From: Serratia entomophila
Lineage (GTDB): Bacteria; Pseudomonadota; Gammaproteobacteria; Enterobacterales; Enterobacteriaceae
Assembly: GCF_021462285.1 (NCBI RefSeq)
Contig: NZ_CP082787.1
Coordinates: 124,001-188,000, forward strand
Direction: 5' to 3'
Length of the DNA stretch: 64,000 nt
The translations under genes were made by a program, and so were the position numbers. Shown piece by piece: positions 18,978 to 29,292 of the stretch; the first letter of the stretch is position 1, and each line of letters opens with the position of its first letter. Below the pieces are notes generated by a model. The model was not told where the DNA came from, made no database searches, and saw nothing but the letters and a program-made list of their open reading frames with translations.

Positions 18978-21383
18978 ATGTCACAGCCTACGCTTAAAAA
19001 GGATGCTTTTCTGGCGGCACTGACCCGCCAGTGGCAACGGTTCGGCCTCAGTTCCGCACAGCAGATGACCCAGCACCAATGGTGGGAAGCGGTAAGCAGT
19101 GCGCTGGCCGAACAGCTGAGCGCGCAGCCCGCGCCAAGCCGCAGCGCCAAGCCGCAGCGCCACGTGAACTACATCTCGATGGAGTTTCTGATTGGCCGCC
19201 TGACGGCGAACAACCTGATTAACCTGGGCTGGTACGACACCGTTGAACAGGCGCTGGCGGAGCAGGACGTTAAACTGGCGGACCTGCTGGAGCAGGAAAC
19301 CGACCCGGCGTTGGGCAATGGCGGGCTGGGGCGTTTGGCGGCCTGTTTCCTCGATTCGATGGCTACCGTCGAGCAGCCGGCCACCGGCTACGGGCTGAAC
19401 TATCAGTATGGGCTGTTCCGCCAGTCGTTCAGCGGCGGCCAGCAGCAGGAGGCGCCGGACAACTGGCAGCGTGAAAGCTACCCATGGTTCCGCCACAACG
19501 CCGCGCTGGCGGTGGACGTGGGCATCGGCGGCAAACTGGAGAAGCTGGCCGATGGCCGCGCGCAGTGGCGCCCGGCGTTCACCCTGCGCGGCGAAGCCTG
19601 GGATCTGCCGGTGCTGGGCTTTCGCAACGGCGTGACCCAGCCGCTGCGCCTGTGGCAGGCGACCCATCAGCATCCGTTTGATCTCGGCGCTTTCAACGAC
19701 GGCAAGTTCCTGCAGGCTGAGAAGCAGGGCTGCGATGCCGCCAAGCTGACCAAGGTGCTGTACCCGAACGATAACCATCAGGCCGGCAAACGCCTGCGCC
19801 TGATGCAGCAGTATTTCCAGTGCGCCTGCTCGGTGGCGGATATTCTGCGCAAGCATCACCAGGCGGGCCGCAAGATTGAAGACCTGCCGAAGTACGAAGT
19901 GATCCAGCTGAACGACACTCACCCGACCATCGCCATCCCGGAAATGCTGCGCATTCTGCTGGATGAGCATCAGCTGAGCTGGGACGCCGCCTGGGCTATC
20001 ACCAGCAACACCTTTGCCTACACCAACCACACCCTGATGCCGGAAGCGCTGGAGTGCTGGGACGAGAAGCTGGTGCGCAGCCTGCTGCCGCGCCATTTCG
20101 CGATCATCAAACAGATTAACGCCAACTTCAAAAAGTTGGTGGAGCAGCACTGGCCGGGCGACGAGGCGGTATGGGCCAAGCTGGCGGTGCACCATAACAA
20201 GCAGGTGCGCATGGCCAACCTGTGCGTGGTCAGCGGTTTTGCGGTCAACGGCGTAGCGCAGCTGCACTCGGATCTGGTGGTGAAGGATCTGTTCCCGGAA
20301 TATCACCAGCTGTGGCCGAACAAGTTTCACAACGTCACCAACGGCATCACGCCGCGCCGCTGGCTGAAGCAGTGCAACCCGGCGTTGTCCGGGCTGATCG
20401 ACGAAACCCTGAAGGTGGAGTGGGCCAACGATCTCGACGCGCTGAAAGGGCTGGAGAAATACGCCGACGACGCGGCTTTCCGCCAGCGCTACCGGCAGAT
20501 CAAACGCGACAACAAGGTGGCGCTGGCCAACTACGTGCACGGGGTGATGGGGCTGACGCTAAACCCGGACGCAATCTTCGACGTGCAGATTAAACGCCTG
20601 CACGAGTACAAACGCCAGCACCTGAACCTGCTGCACATTCTGTCGCTGTATCGCCAACTGCGCGACAACCCGAACCTCGACATCGTGCCGCGCGTATTCC
20701 TGTTCGGCGCCAAGGCGGCGCCGGGCTACTATCTGGCGAAAAACATCATTTACGCCATCAATCAGGCGGCGGAGAAAATCAACAACGATCCGCTGGTGAA
20801 GGATCGGCTGAAGGTGGCGTTTATCCCAGACTACCGGGTGTCCGTGGCCGAGCTGATGATCCCGGCGGCGGACATTTCCGAGCAGATTTCTACCGCGGGC
20901 AAAGAGGCTTCCGGCACCGGCAACATGAAGCTGGCGCTGAACGGCGCGCTGACCGTCGGCACGCTGGACGGCGCCAACGTCGAGATCGCCGAGCAGGTGG
21001 GCGAAGACAACATCTTTATCTTCGGCAATACCGTCGAACAGGTGAAGGCGCTGTTGGCGAAGGGGTATGACCCGCTCAGCTATCGCAAGAAAGACAAACA
21101 CCTGAAAGCGATCCTGGACGAACTGGCGAGCGGCGCCTTCAGCCACGGCGACAAGCACGCTTTCGACATGATGCTGCACAGCCTGCTGGAAGGCGGCGAC
21201 CCGTACCTGGTGCTGGCCGACTTCGCCTCTTACTGCCAGGCGCAACGCCAGGTAGACCAACTGTATCGCGATCGGGACGAATGGACGCGCCGCACTATCC
21301 TTAACACCGCACGCGTCGGCATGTTCAGTTCGGATCGTTCGATCCGCGACTACCAGCAGCGCATCTGGCAAGCAAAGCGTTAA
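18978..21383 (+). CDS. malP: Maltodextrin phosphorylase
   Basis: MalP phosphorolyses short maltodextrins to glucose-1-phosphate in the cytoplasm. It has 801 residues (E. coli 797) and is a GT35 paralogue of GlgP in this window. [19 protein letters not shown] and the PLP-lysine region [19 protein letters not shown] are conserved. It is the first gene of malPQ, followed by malQ after 9 bases with a GGAGAG ribosome site, and preceded by MalT boxes. Confidence 0.97.
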   Translation: MSQPTLKKDAFLAALTRQWQRFGLSSAQQMTQHQWWEAVSSALAEQLSAQPAPSRSAKPQRHVNYISMEFLIGRLTANNLINLGWYDTVEQALAEQDVKLADLLEQETDPALGNGGLGRLAACFLDSMATVEQPATGYGLNYQYGLFRQSFSGGQQQEAPDNWQRESYPWFRHNAALAVDVGIGGKLEKLADGRAQWRPAFTLRGEAWDLPVLGFRNGVTQPLRLWQATHQHPFDLGAFNDGKFLQAEKQGCDAAKLTKVLYPNDNHQAGKRLRLMQQYFQCACSVADILRKHHQAGRKIEDLPKYEVIQLNDTHPTIAIPEMLRILLDEHQLSWDAAWAITSNTFAYTNHTLMPEALECWDEKLVRSLLPRHFAIIKQINANFKKLVEQHWPGDEAVWAKLAVHHNKQVRMANLCVVSGFAVNGVAQLHSDLVVKDLFPEYHQLWPNKFHNVTNGITPRRWLKQCNPALSGLIDETLKVEWANDLDALKGLEKYADDAAFRQRYRQIKRDNKVALANYVHGVMGLTLNPDAIFDVQIKRLHEYKRQHLNLLHILSLYRQLRDNPNLDIVPRVFLFGAKAAPGYYLAKNIIYAINQAAEKINNDPLVKDRLKVAFIPDYRVSVAELMIPAADISEQISTAGKEASGTGNMKLALNGALTVGTLDGANVEIAEQVGEDNIFIFGNTVEQVKALLAKGYDPLSYRKKDKHLKAILDELASGAFSHGDKHAFDMMLHSLLEGGDPYLVLADFASYCQAQRQVDQLYRDRDEWTRRTILNTARVGMFSSDRSIRDYQQRIWQAKR

Positions 21384-21392
21384 GGAGAGCGA

Positions 21393-23483
21393 ATGGACCG
21401 CAAACGTATCGATCAGGCGGCCGCTCAGGCGGGTATCGCTGCCGACTACATCAATGCCCACGGCAAGCCGCAGGCGAGCCCGCTGGAAACCAAGCGTAAG
21501 CTGCTGGCGGCGATGGGCCGCGATGGGGGGCCGGTGGAAAAGACGCCGCCGCCGCTGCCGGCGGTAAAGGTGTTTTATCAGGGGGCGCCGATGGCGTTGC
21601 CGTTGGGCGGGGAGGGCGAGTATCTGTGGGGGCTGCAGCTGGAAGACGGCGGGCGTCGGCAGGGGAAAGCTCATGCGCGCAAAACCCTGACGCTGCCAGG
21701 CGACCTGCCGGCGGGCTATCACCAACTGACGCTGAGCCAGGGGCAGCAACGGTGGCCGTGCCGGCTGATCGTCGCGCCCAAACGCTGCTTTGAACCGGAC
21801 GCGCTGCTGACCGGCAAGAAGCTGTGGGGGGCCTGCGTTCAGCTCTATACGCTGCGTTCCGATCGCAACTGGGGCATCGGCGATTTCGGCGACCTGCGGC
21901 TGATGGTGGAGCAGGTCGGCGAACGCGGCGGCGCTTTTGTCGGCCTCAACCCGATCCATGCGCTGTATCCGGCCAATCCGGAAAGCGCCAGCCCGTACAG
22001 CCCATCGTCGCGCCGTTGGCTGAACCTGGTGTATATCGACGTCAATGCGGTGGAGGAATTCCAGCGCAGCAAGGCCGCGCAGCAATGGTGGCTGAAGCCG
22101 GCGACGCAGCAACAGCTGGCCAAGGCGCGCGCCGCCGATTGGGTGGATTACGGCGCCGTTACGCAGCTTAAGCTGGCGGCGCTGAAGCTGGCGTTCCCGG
22201 AGTTCCTGGCGCGCAAAGCCGGCGATGCGCAGCGGCAGGCGTTTGAGCAATTTGTCGTCGACGGCGGCGAAAGCCTGCAGCAGCAGGCGGCGTTCGATGC
22301 GCTGCATGCGCATCTGGCGGCGAGAGACGGCAGCCTGTGGGGTTGGCCGGCCTGGCCGGAACGCTATCGCCAGGGGCAGAATGAAGCGGTGCTGCAGTTT
22401 TGCCGGGAACATCAGGACGAAGTGAGTTTCTATCTGTGGCTGCAGTGGCTGGCGGCCAGCCAGTTCGCCGAGTGCTTCAGCCAAAGCCGGCGGCAGCAGA
22501 TGCCGATTGGCCTGTACCGTGATTTGGCGGTCGGGGTGGCGGAGGGCGGTGCGGAAACCTGGTGCGATCGCGAACTATACTGCCTGAAGGCTTCGGTCGG
22601 CGCCCCGCCGGATATTCTCGGGCCGTTGGGGCAAAACTGGGGGCTGCCGCCGATGGATCCGCACGTGATGGCGGCGCGCGGCTACCAGCCGTTTATCGAT
22701 CTGCTGCGGGCCAACATGACCAGCTGCGGCGCGCTGCGTATCGATCACGTGATGGCGTTGCTGCGGCTGTGGTGGATCCCCTATGGCGAAACGGCGGATC
22801 ACGGCGCCTACGTCAAATACCCGGTGGACGATCTGCTGGCGGTGTTGGCGCTGGAAAGCCAGCGGCACCGCTGCATGGTGATTGGCGAGGATCTCGGCAC
22901 CGTGCCGGTGGAGATTGTCGGCAAGCTGCGCGACAGCGGCGTCTACTCCTATAAGGTGCTGTATTTTGAGCGCGACGCGGAGAATCATTTCCGTGCGCCG
23001 CAGGCTTATCCGGTGCAGGCGATGGCGACCATCACCACGCACGATCTGCCGACGCTGCGCGGCTATTGGCAGAGCGGCGATCTGACGCTCGGCAATGAGC
23101 TGGGGCTGTATCCGGATGCGGAGATCCTGCGTGAGCTGTTCGCCGATCGCGAACGCGCCAAGCAGGGCCTGTTGGACGGGTTGCATCGCTACGGCTGCGT
23201 GCCGCAGAAGGTGGGCAAGAAGGCTTCCCTGCTCGGCATGAGCCCGCAGCTCAACCGCGGGCTGCAGCGCTACGTCGCAGACAGCGCCAGCGCGTTGCTC
23301 GGCCTGCAGCCGGAGGACTGGCTGGACATGGCCAGCCCGGTCAATATCCCGGGCACCAGCGATCAGTACCCGAACTGGCGGCGCAAGCTGACCCATACGC
23401 TGGAAGAAATGTTCGCCGACCCGCGGGTCAATCGCCTGCTGAAGGATTTGGACAAACGGCGGCGCAAGGTGTCGGTGGGGTGA
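21393..23483 (+). CDS. malQ: 4-alpha-glucanotransferase (amylomaltase)
   Basis: MalQ disproportionates maltose and maltodextrins, releasing glucose and building chains long enough for MalP. It is a GH77 enzyme of 696 residues (E. coli 694). Visible active-site regions are LRIDHVMALLRLWWIP (nucleophile Asp), VIGEDLGTVP (acid Glu) and TTHDLPTLRGYW (third Asp). Cotranscribed with malP. Confidence 0.97.
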   Translation: MDRKRIDQAAAQAGIAADYINAHGKPQASPLETKRKLLAAMGRDGGPVEKTPPPLPAVKVFYQGAPMALPLGGEGEYLWGLQLEDGGRRQGKAHARKTLTLPGDLPAGYHQLTLSQGQQRWPCRLIVAPKRCFEPDALLTGKKLWGACVQLYTLRSDRNWGIGDFGDLRLMVEQVGERGGAFVGLNPIHALYPANPESASPYSPSSRRWLNLVYIDVNAVEEFQRSKAAQQWWLKPATQQQLAKARAADWVDYGAVTQLKLAALKLAFPEFLARKAGDAQRQAFEQFVVDGGESLQQQAAFDALHAHLAARDGSLWGWPAWPERYRQGQNEAVLQFCREHQDEVSFYLWLQWLAASQFAECFSQSRRQQMPIGLYRDLAVGVAEGGAETWCDRELYCLKASVGAPPDILGPLGQNWGLPPMDPHVMAARGYQPFIDLLRANMTSCGALRIDHVMALLRLWWIPYGETADHGAYVKYPVDDLLAVLALESQRHRCMVIGEDLGTVPVEIVGKLRDSGVYSYKVLYFERDAENHFRAPQAYPVQAMATITTHDLPTLRGYWQSGDLTLGNELGLYPDAEILRELFADRERAKQGLLDGLHRYGCVPQKVGKKASLLGMSPQLNRGLQRYVADSASALLGLQPEDWLDMASPVNIPGTSDQYPNWRRKLTHTLEEMFADPRVNRLLKDLDKRRRKVSVG

Positions 23484-23551
23484 GGATGAGATGCCGCTGT
23501 ATTCAGGCGAAGGATGAGAACTTTGGCCTATCCAAATGATGGATAGCCGCA

Positions 23552-23592
23552 TTAATTGGCGCTGCAGCCAACAGGCTGCAACGCCAAATTAA
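23552..23592. terminator. Probable terminator hairpin between malQ and nfuA
   Basis: TTAATTGGCG-TGCAGCC is mirrored by GGCTGCA-CGCCAAATTAA around an AACA loop, with one mismatch and one bulge. It lies between the convergent stops of malQ and nfuA. The T content after the stem is modest on both strands. Confidence 0.6.
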
Positions 23593-23600
23593 GAAGGGTA

Positions 23601-24176
23601 TCAGTAGTAAGAGTGCTCGCCGCGCTGGTGCTCGGTCAGATCGCGCACGCCTTTCAGCTCTGGGAACTTCTGCAGCAGCTCTTTTTCGATGCCTTCTTTC
23701 AGCGTCACGTCGACCATGGAGCAACCGTTGCAACCGCCGCCGAACTGCAGAATGGCCAGGTTGTCGTCGGTGATCTCCATCAGCGTCACGCGGCCGCCGT
23801 GGCCGGCCAACTGCGGGTTGATCTGCGATTGCAGCACGTATTCAACGCGTTCCATCAGCGGCGCGTTGTCGTCTACCTTACGCATTTTGGCGTTAGGCGC
23901 CTTCAGCGTCAGCTGCGAACCCAGCTGATCGGTCACGAAGTCGATTTCGGCGTCGTCCAGATACGGCGCGCTCAGTTCATCGACATAGGCGGACAGTTTT
24001 TCGAACTTCAGTTCGGTGTCTGTCGCTTCTACCGCGTCCGGCGGGCAATAAGAGACACCGCATTCGGCCGTCGGCGTGCCCGGGTTGATCACGAACACGC
24101 GGATTTGGGTGCCTTCTTCTTGATTTGCCAGCAGTTTGGCAAAGTGTTCCTGTGCAGCATCTGTTATACGAATCAT
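23601..24176 (-). CDS. nfuA: Fe-S cluster biogenesis/carrier protein NfuA
   Basis: NfuA carries a 4Fe-4S cluster to targets such as aconitase and lipoyl synthase, mainly under oxidative stress or iron lack. It has 191 residues as in E. coli: an N-terminal degenerate A-type domain and a C-terminal Nfu domain with the cluster-binding CxxC (C149 and C152 in GGCNGCSM). Older annotation called it gntY. It lies downstream of gntX on the same strand with a 58-base gap. Confidence 0.97.
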   Translation of the reverse strand: MIRITDAAQEHFAKLLANQEEGTQIRVFVINPGTPTAECGVSYCPPDAVEATDTELKFEKLSAYVDELSAPYLDDAEIDFVTDQLGSQLTLKAPNAKMRKVDDNAPLMERVEYVLQSQINPQLAGHGGRVTLMEITDDNLAILQFGGGCNGCSMVDVTLKEGIEKELLQKFPELKGVRDLTEHQRGEHSYY

Positions 24177-24234
24177 AGCATTAGCTCAATAGTTGACTTC
24201 TATAGTCGGTTATAATACGCCCATTGCCGTGGCA

Positions 24235-24918
24235 CTACAACGTGCGGCAAACGCACCATATCTGCAGCGATGCGGCACCCAGCCGATGTAACAGCGTCGC
24301 GATTTCCGCCACCGTACTGCCGGTGGTGACCACGTCATCCAACAGGGCGATATGCTGGCCGGCCACCTGCTCGCGACAATCGAAGGCGCCGCGCAGGTTG
24401 CGCCGCCGCGCGTCGGCGCTCAGCAACTGCTGCGGAGCGGTTGCACGCACCCGGCGCAGCGCGGCGGGCCGATAAGCGCAACCCAGCCAGCGCGCCAGCG
24501 GCCGCGCCAACAGATCGCTCTGATTATAGCCGCGCCGCCAGCAGCGTTTAGCCTGCAAGGGTACCGCTAAAATCAGGTCTGGTCTGTACAGATTCTGCTC
24601 TCTGTGCGCCTGCAGCCAGCTCAGCAGGATCAGGCGCGCCAGCGTCGGCGCCAGCTCGGGCGCGTGCTGGAATTTGAACCTCTTGACCAGTTGGCTGTAG
24701 GGCGGGCGATAGTCGCCGGCGAACACCAGCCATTGCCAGGGCGGCGGCCGTTGCAGGCAGCGCCCGCAAAGGAGATGCGGGGCACCGGCGGGCAGGCCGC
24801 AGCGCGGGCAACATGGCGGCCTGGCCGGCAGATGGCGCAGACAGCTGCTGCAGATGCCGTGGCAAGCAAGCCGCAATGGCTGTCGGCATAGCCAACAGCG
24901 GCTGTGGATTGATAGCAT
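24235..24918 (-). CDS. gntX: ComF/GntX-type phosphoribosyltransferase family protein
   Basis: A 227-residue protein with the same length and arrangement as E. coli GntX. The N-terminus has paired cysteines (CWLC, CSSC, CPRCGLP, CGRC) that probably bind zinc. The C-terminal half has the type I phosphoribosyltransferase signature LLDDVVTTGSTVAE. ComF relatives act in DNA uptake in competent bacteria; in E. coli GntX was linked to use of DNA as a nutrient. It is divergent from bioH with a 40-base gap. Function is by family. Confidence 0.92.
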   Translation of the reverse strand: MLSIHSRCWLCRQPLRLACHGICSSCLRHLPARPPCCPRCGLPAGAPHLLCGRCLQRPPPWQWLVFAGDYRPPYSQLVKRFKFQHAPELAPTLARLILLSWLQAHREQNLYRPDLILAVPLQAKRCWRRGYNQSDLLARPLARWLGCAYRPAALRRVRATAPQQLLSADARRRNLRGAFDCREQVAGQHIALLDDVVTTGSTVAEIATLLHRLGAASLQIWCVCRTL

Positions 24919-24958
24919 GGATCCCCGCTAACGTATGAACTTGAAAGGACATTAACCG

Positions 24959-25753
24959 ATGACAGCGCTGTACTGGCAAACGATAGGGGAAGGCGAGCGC
25001 GATCTTGTGCTGCTGCACGGCTGGGGTTTGAACGCCGAGGTGTGGGGTTGCATGCTGGCGCGGCTGACGCCGCATTTTCGCCTGCACCTGGTGGATTTGC
25101 CGGGCTATGGCCGCAGCCAGGGGTTTGGCGCTATGCCGCTTGAGCAGATGGCGGAGAAGGTGCTGGCCGCCGCGCCGCCGCAGGCCTGGTGGCTCGGTTG
25201 GTCGCTCGGCGGGCTGGTGGCCAGCCAGGCGGCGCTGCTGCAGCCGCAGCGGGTGCTCGGGCTGATCACCGTCGCTTCTTCACCGTGCTTTACCGCGCAG
25301 GACGATTGGCCAGGGATCCGCCCGGAGGTGCTGAGCGGCTTTCAGCACCAGCTGAGCCAGGATTTTCAGCGCACCGTCGAGCGTTTTTTGGCCCTGCAGA
25401 CGCTGGGCACCGAAAGCGCGCGCCAGGATGCCCGGCAGTTGAAGGCGGTGGTGCTCAGTCAGCCGACGCCGACGGTCGAGGTGCTAAACGGCGGCCTGGA
25501 GATCCTGCGCACTGCCGATCTGCGCAAACCGCTGGCGCAGCTAACCCTGCCGCTGTTGCGCATTTACGGCTATCTGGACGGGCTGGTGCCGCGCAAAGTC
25601 GCGGAGCTGCTTGACGCCGGCTGGCCGCACTCTGCCTCGGCGATCGTGCCCAAAGCCGCCCACGCGCCCTTTATTTCTCATCCGGATGAGTTTGCGTCGA
25701 TGGTTGAAAGCTTTATCCAGGCGCATGACAGCGGGCGGGGAAGCGCACAATAG
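24959..25753 (+). CDS. bioH: Pimeloyl-ACP methyl ester carboxylesterase
   Basis: BioH removes the methyl ester from pimeloyl-ACP to end the BioC-BioH route of pimelate synthesis for biotin. It is an alpha/beta hydrolase of 264 residues (E. coli 256). The nucleophile is S82 in GWSLGG; the acid lies in [11 protein letters not shown] and the histidine in [11 protein letters not shown]. The extra length is at the C-terminus. It is transcribed alone. Confidence 0.96.
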   Translation: MTALYWQTIGEGERDLVLLHGWGLNAEVWGCMLARLTPHFRLHLVDLPGYGRSQGFGAMPLEQMAEKVLAAAPPQAWWLGWSLGGLVASQAALLQPQRVLGLITVASSPCFTAQDDWPGIRPEVLSGFQHQLSQDFQRTVERFLALQTLGTESARQDARQLKAVVLSQPTPTVEVLNGGLEILRTADLRKPLAQLTLPLLRIYGYLDGLVPRKVAELLDAGWPHSASAIVPKAAHAPFISHPDEFASMVESFIQAHDSGRGSAQ

Positions 25754-25815
25754 GGCGCTAAAAAAACGGCCTTTGGGTGGATAAAAGACAAAGCTGTTCG
25801 ATACTTAGGAGGTCA

Positions 25816-25914
25816 ATGCGTTGGCTGCAAAATGAAAAAAAACCTGCGGGTTTTTCATTTTGGCGTTTCGTCTCTGGGAAACAAGGCCTCGTCAGGGAAA
25901 GCAACGAAGCCTGA
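25816..25914 (+). other. Candidate small ORF with strong ribosome site
   Basis: AGGAGG at 25807-25812 lies 3 bases before ATG 25816, opening a 32-codon frame (MRWLQNEKKPAGFSFWRFVS...) that stops at TGA 25912-25914. The product would be basic and aromatic. The frame contains the AT-rich hairpin at 25828-25862, which may simply be the bioH terminator. Coding is not established. Confidence 0.25.
25828..25862 (+). terminator. AT-rich hairpin downstream of bioH
   Basis: CAAAATGAAAAA...CC pairs with GGTTTTTCATTTTG around a short GC core, with an A tract before and a T tract within the right arm. It lies about 75 bases after the bioH stop and before the DUF1471 gene, and is a likely terminator. Confidence 0.55.
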
Positions 25915-25997
25915 GGATGTCGCGGCAGCCTGCCTTATCGCGCATTGACTCTTGACGGCTTTCATAACAGATAAATTATCCATTGAGAGGTAGAGTC

Positions 25998-26282
25998 ATG
26001 AAATCATTGAAGATGATAATAGCAGCGTTGGTGGTGGGTTCGGTGTCTTTCAGCTCTCTGGCGGCGACCCTGCTGACCAAGGAAGATCTGGACAAGAATC
26101 CGGGTAAATACGAGAAGCTCGGCACCGTGACTACCACCGCGGAAACCACGTCGCCGATGGACGCGAAGGAAGAGTTGTCCAAACTGGCGGACGAGAAAGG
26201 CGGCCAGTATTTCGTCATTCTGGCTGGCCGTGAGCACGGCAAGTTCAGCGCCATCGCTGAAGTCTACAAAGACAAGCAATAA
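25998..26282 (+). CDS. Small periplasmic DUF1471 (YhcN/BhsA-like) protein
   Basis: A 94-residue protein with a signal peptide (MKSLKMIIAALVVGSVSFSSLA, cut before ATLLTKEDL) and one DUF1471 domain, ending GGQYFVILAGREHGKFSAIAEVYKDKQ. Family members such as BhsA, McbA and YhcN in E. coli are small exported proteins tied to stress and biofilm. A GTG at 25983 is in frame, but ATG 25998 begins the signal peptide. This gene is not at this site in E. coli K-12. It is convergent with feoC. The exact paralogue cannot be named. Confidence 0.88.
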   Translation: MKSLKMIIAALVVGSVSFSSLAATLLTKEDLDKNPGKYEKLGTVTTTAETTSPMDAKEELSKLADEKGGQYFVILAGREHGKFSAIAEVYKDKQ

Positions 26283-26302
26283 TCCCCAAACGTTCAGGGG
26301 CG

Positions 26303-26560
26303 CTATGCGCGCCCCTGATGCGATCGCGTCAAACGATACACCACCGTACTGCACCCTTGCCCTTGCGGGCAGCTTTTGCAACTGCCGCTCAGGCAGGCGC
26401 CGTTATCCTGCTCGATGCGCACCACTTTGCCCATGGCCGTTAAACGCTCCAGCATCGCCTGCACCAGCGGCAGCGGCGTCGCCAACAGCCGGCTGAGCTG
26501 CTGCGCCTGTGCGCTGCCGTGCAACGCCAGCGCATCGCGAACCTGCAGCAGGCCGGCCAT
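26303..26560 (-). CDS. feoC: Ferrous iron transport regulator FeoC
   Basis: FeoC is a small winged-helix protein that binds FeoB or protects it from proteolysis; an Fe-S cluster has been found in relatives. It has 85 residues (E. coli 78). The N-terminus MAGLLQVRDALALHG and the four-cysteine segment CLSGSCKSCPQGQGC are conserved. The start overlaps the feoB stop (TGATG), which fits translational coupling. The frame is open further upstream, but that part runs inside feoB. Confidence 0.9.
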   Translation of the reverse strand: MAGLLQVRDALALHGSAQAQQLSRLLATPLPLVQAMLERLTAMGKVVRIEQDNGACLSGSCKSCPQGQGCSTVVYRLTRSHQGRA

Positions 26561-28875
26561 CAGTGGCAGCTCCCCTTGGCGCTTTGGCAGCAGGCGGCGG
26601 GCGTGGCGTGGCCAAGCCGCACCGTCACGCGGCTGCGCGCCCGGCGCAGGCCAAGCAGGATCAGCAGGTTCACCAGCAACACCGCCAGGATCGCAGTCAG
26701 GCTGTACTGCGGATGCTGGCTGAATGTCGCCGCCTGGTAGAACAGCGTCGCCAGCGAATAGGCGATGTTCAGCCCCCATAGAATGGAAAAGGTCATCCAG
26801 CCGCGGCTTGATTCGCGGGCTATGGCGCCCATCACCGACACGCAGGGCACATACAGCAGCACAAAAATCAGGTAGCTGTAGGCGGCAATGCCCGAGCCGA
26901 ATTTGTTGCTCATTACGCCCATTGAACCGACGCCCATTTCGCCGTCGCCCTTGCTGGCCTCGATCGGGTTGGAGAGCACGCTCAGGCTGAAGGTATTTTT
27001 CAGCCCCTGCCAGGTTTCTTGCAGCGCGCCGCTCAGTTCGTCCAGCAGGTTAAAGTTGGCGGCGTCGAATGCCTCGTTGCTGATATGTTCGGCGGTGTAC
27101 AGGGTATTCAAGGTGCCGACCACCACCTCTTTGGCCATGGCGCCGGTCACCAGGCCGACGGTGGCCTGCCAGTTATCGCCGCGTACGCCCATCGGCTGCA
27201 GCAGCGGCGTCAGCACTTTTGACACCGACGCCAGTGCGGAATCGTTGATGTTGCCGACCGGTTTGCCGCTGAACGAGAAACTGTTCAGCCCGCCGATAAA
27301 GATGCTGGCGATGACGATCACCTTGCCGGCACGCAGCACGAAGCCTTTTAGCCGCTGCCAGGTTTGCAGCAGCAGGCTTTTCAGATGCGGCACGTGATAG
27401 ACCGGCAGTTCCATGACGAACGGCGAGGCTTCGCCGCGCATGATGGTGTATTTCAGCACCAGGCCGGTGAGGACTGCCACCACGATGCCGAGCATATACA
27501 GCGAGAACACCACGCCCGCGCCGTCCTGGCCGAAGAAGGCGGCGGCGAACACGGCAAAGATTGCCAGACGGGCGCCGCACGACATGAAAGGCGCCATCAT
27601 GATGGTAATCAGCCGCTCGCGCTGGGCGTCCAGCGTGCGGGCGCCCATGATGGAAGGCACGTTGCAGCCGAAGCCGACGATCAGGGGCACGAAGGATTTG
27701 CCCGGCAGCCCGAGCGCCTGCATCAGGCGATCCATGACGAAGGCCGCGCGCGCCATGTAGCCGGAGTCTTCCAGGAACGAGAGGAACAGGTACATCATGC
27801 CGATCTGCGGCACCAGCGGCAGCACGGTGTTGATGCCGCCGCCGACCCCCTGCGCCAGGAAGATGGTCAGCCACGCGGGGAAGTGCAGCGTACCACCGAG
27901 CCACTGGATGCCCTGAATGAAGATGGCCGCCGAGCCGATATCGAAAATCGGCTGCAGCGCGCCGCCGATGTTGATCGCCAGCAGGAACATCAGGTACATC
28001 ACCAGCAGGAAGATAGGCACCCCGAGCCAACGGTTGAGGATCAGGTTATCCAGCAGTTCGGTCAGGCGATTCGGCATCGCCTGCTGCGCGTTGCTGACCG
28101 CATCGCACAGCGCGGCGATCGACTGGTAGCGGGCATCGGCAATCACCAACGCCGGGTCTTCCTGCTGCTGCCGTTGCAGCGTCTGCCTGGCCGCCGGCAG
28201 CAGTGCGGCGGCGCCGCCCGCCAGGCTGTGGCTGTAGATATCCCCCTCCAGCATCTGCAGCGCCAGCCAGCGGCGTTGTTCCGTCGGCAGGGTTTGCGGC
28301 ATGGCGTCGCTCAGCGTGGCGACCTCTTTCAGCAGCAGCGGCGGGTAATTCACCAGCGCCTTCAGCTCGTTGAACCGGTGGTGGTCGATCATTTGCTTCA
28401 GCACGCCGATGCCGTCGGCCCGGGTGGAGACCATCGGCACCACCGGGCAGCCGAGGCGCGCCGACAGCGCGGCGACGTCGATGTCGATGCGCTGGCTTTT
28501 GGCGATGTCGAGCATGTTCAGCGCGACGATGCAGGGAATGCCCAGTTCCAGCAGCTGCAGCGTCAGGTAAAGATTGCGCTCCAGGTTGGAGGCGTCGACC
28601 ACGTTGATCAACAGATCGGCGTCGCCGCTGAGGATATAGTGGCAGGCGATCTGTTCGTCGAGCGAGGTTTGCTCCGAGATGGTGGTCAGGGAATAGGTGC
28701 CCGGCAGATCGACCAGCTTGGCCTCAGACTGCGGCGTCGCGAAGTGGCCCTCCTTGCGTTCGACCGTAACGCCCGCCCAGTTGCCGACCCGCTGTCTGGC
28801 CCCGGTCAGCTGATTGAACAGCGTGGTTTTACCGGAGTTTGGATTGCCTATTAAGCCGATGGTGAGTTTTTTCAT
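26560..28875 (-). CDS. feoB: Ferrous iron permease FeoB
   Basis: FeoB is the inner-membrane Fe(II) transporter. It has 771 residues (E. coli 773). The N-terminal G domain has the G1 site GNPNSGKTTLFNQLTG (about 10-25), DLPGTYSL and NMLD; a GDI-like helical domain follows; the C-terminal half has multiple membrane helices with the Gate-type segments. It follows feoA after 61 bases. The Fur box upstream of feoA should control the whole feoABC operon. Confidence 0.97.
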   Translation of the reverse strand: MKKLTIGLIGNPNSGKTTLFNQLTGARQRVGNWAGVTVERKEGHFATPQSEAKLVDLPGTYSLTTISEQTSLDEQIACHYILSGDADLLINVVDASNLERNLYLTLQLLELGIPCIVALNMLDIAKSQRIDIDVAALSARLGCPVVPMVSTRADGIGVLKQMIDHHRFNELKALVNYPPLLLKEVATLSDAMPQTLPTEQRRWLALQMLEGDIYSHSLAGGAAALLPAARQTLQRQQQEDPALVIADARYQSIAALCDAVSNAQQAMPNRLTELLDNLILNRWLGVPIFLLVMYLMFLLAINIGGALQPIFDIGSAAIFIQGIQWLGGTLHFPAWLTIFLAQGVGGGINTVLPLVPQIGMMYLFLSFLEDSGYMARAAFVMDRLMQALGLPGKSFVPLIVGFGCNVPSIMGARTLDAQRERLITIMMAPFMSCGARLAIFAVFAAAFFGQDGAGVVFSLYMLGIVVAVLTGLVLKYTIMRGEASPFVMELPVYHVPHLKSLLLQTWQRLKGFVLRAGKVIVIASIFIGGLNSFSFSGKPVGNINDSALASVSKVLTPLLQPMGVRGDNWQATVGLVTGAMAKEVVVGTLNTLYTAEHISNEAFDAANFNLLDELSGALQETWQGLKNTFSLSVLSNPIEASKGDGEMGVGSMGVMSNKFGSGIAAYSYLIFVLLYVPCVSVMGAIARESSRGWMTFSILWGLNIAYSLATLFYQAATFSQHPQYSLTAILAVLLVNLLILLGLRRARSRVTVRLGHATPAACCQSAKGSCH

Positions 28876-28936
28876 AATCCAGGGTGATACCAGTCAGTGA
28901 AAACAGCGCCGACGCAGCGGAGCGGCGGCAAACGGG

Positions 28937-29161
28937 TCAGGACTGGCCGTCGAGCAGCAGCAGGGCCAGGTCTTTTTTACGCAGCACCAGGCTGACGCGG
29001 CGGGTTTTTATTTCTATCGGATCGCCGAGCGGCGCGACGCGCACCACGTCGAATGAAGAACCGGGCAGCATGCCGAGCGATAACAGTTTCTGGCGATAGG
29101 CTGCGCCAATCTCGCTGGAGAAGCCGACGATTTTATAGGCGTGTTTAGGCTGAAGTTGCAT
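28937..29161 (-). CDS. feoA: Ferrous iron transport accessory protein FeoA
   Basis: FeoA is a small cytoplasmic SH3-like protein that supports FeoB. It has 74 residues (E. coli 75), with [33 protein letters not shown] as the typical fold core. It is the first gene of feoABC. A Fur box lies 113 bases upstream. Confidence 0.95.
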   Translation of the reverse strand: MQLQPKHAYKIVGFSSEIGAAYRQKLLSLGMLPGSSFDVVRVAPLGDPIEIKTRRVSLVLRKKDLALLLLDGQS

Positions 29162-29273
29162 GTTATTAACCTTTCGCGAACCGATGATAGTCGGGCTGAT
29201 GATTATTAAGCGTTGCCGGTTAACAGCCGGCGTTATTCATCCATAAGGTCATGCGCTAAATAAGGGAAATAAT

Positions 29274-29292
29274 GGTAATGAGAATCATTGCC
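29274..29292. promoter_or_regulatory. Fur box of the feo operon
   Basis: GGTAATGAGAATCATTGCC matches 15 of 19 positions of the Fur consensus GATAATGATAATCATTATC and is a near-perfect inverted repeat in its core. It lies in the feoA promoter region. TTGCC-AAA-ATCAA right beside it looks like an FNR box with a spacer one base short. Confidence 0.85.

Noticed and set aside
20559..22484. A 641-codon open frame opposite malP and malQ
   Set aside because: It spans the junction of two real genes on the other strand and has no motif.
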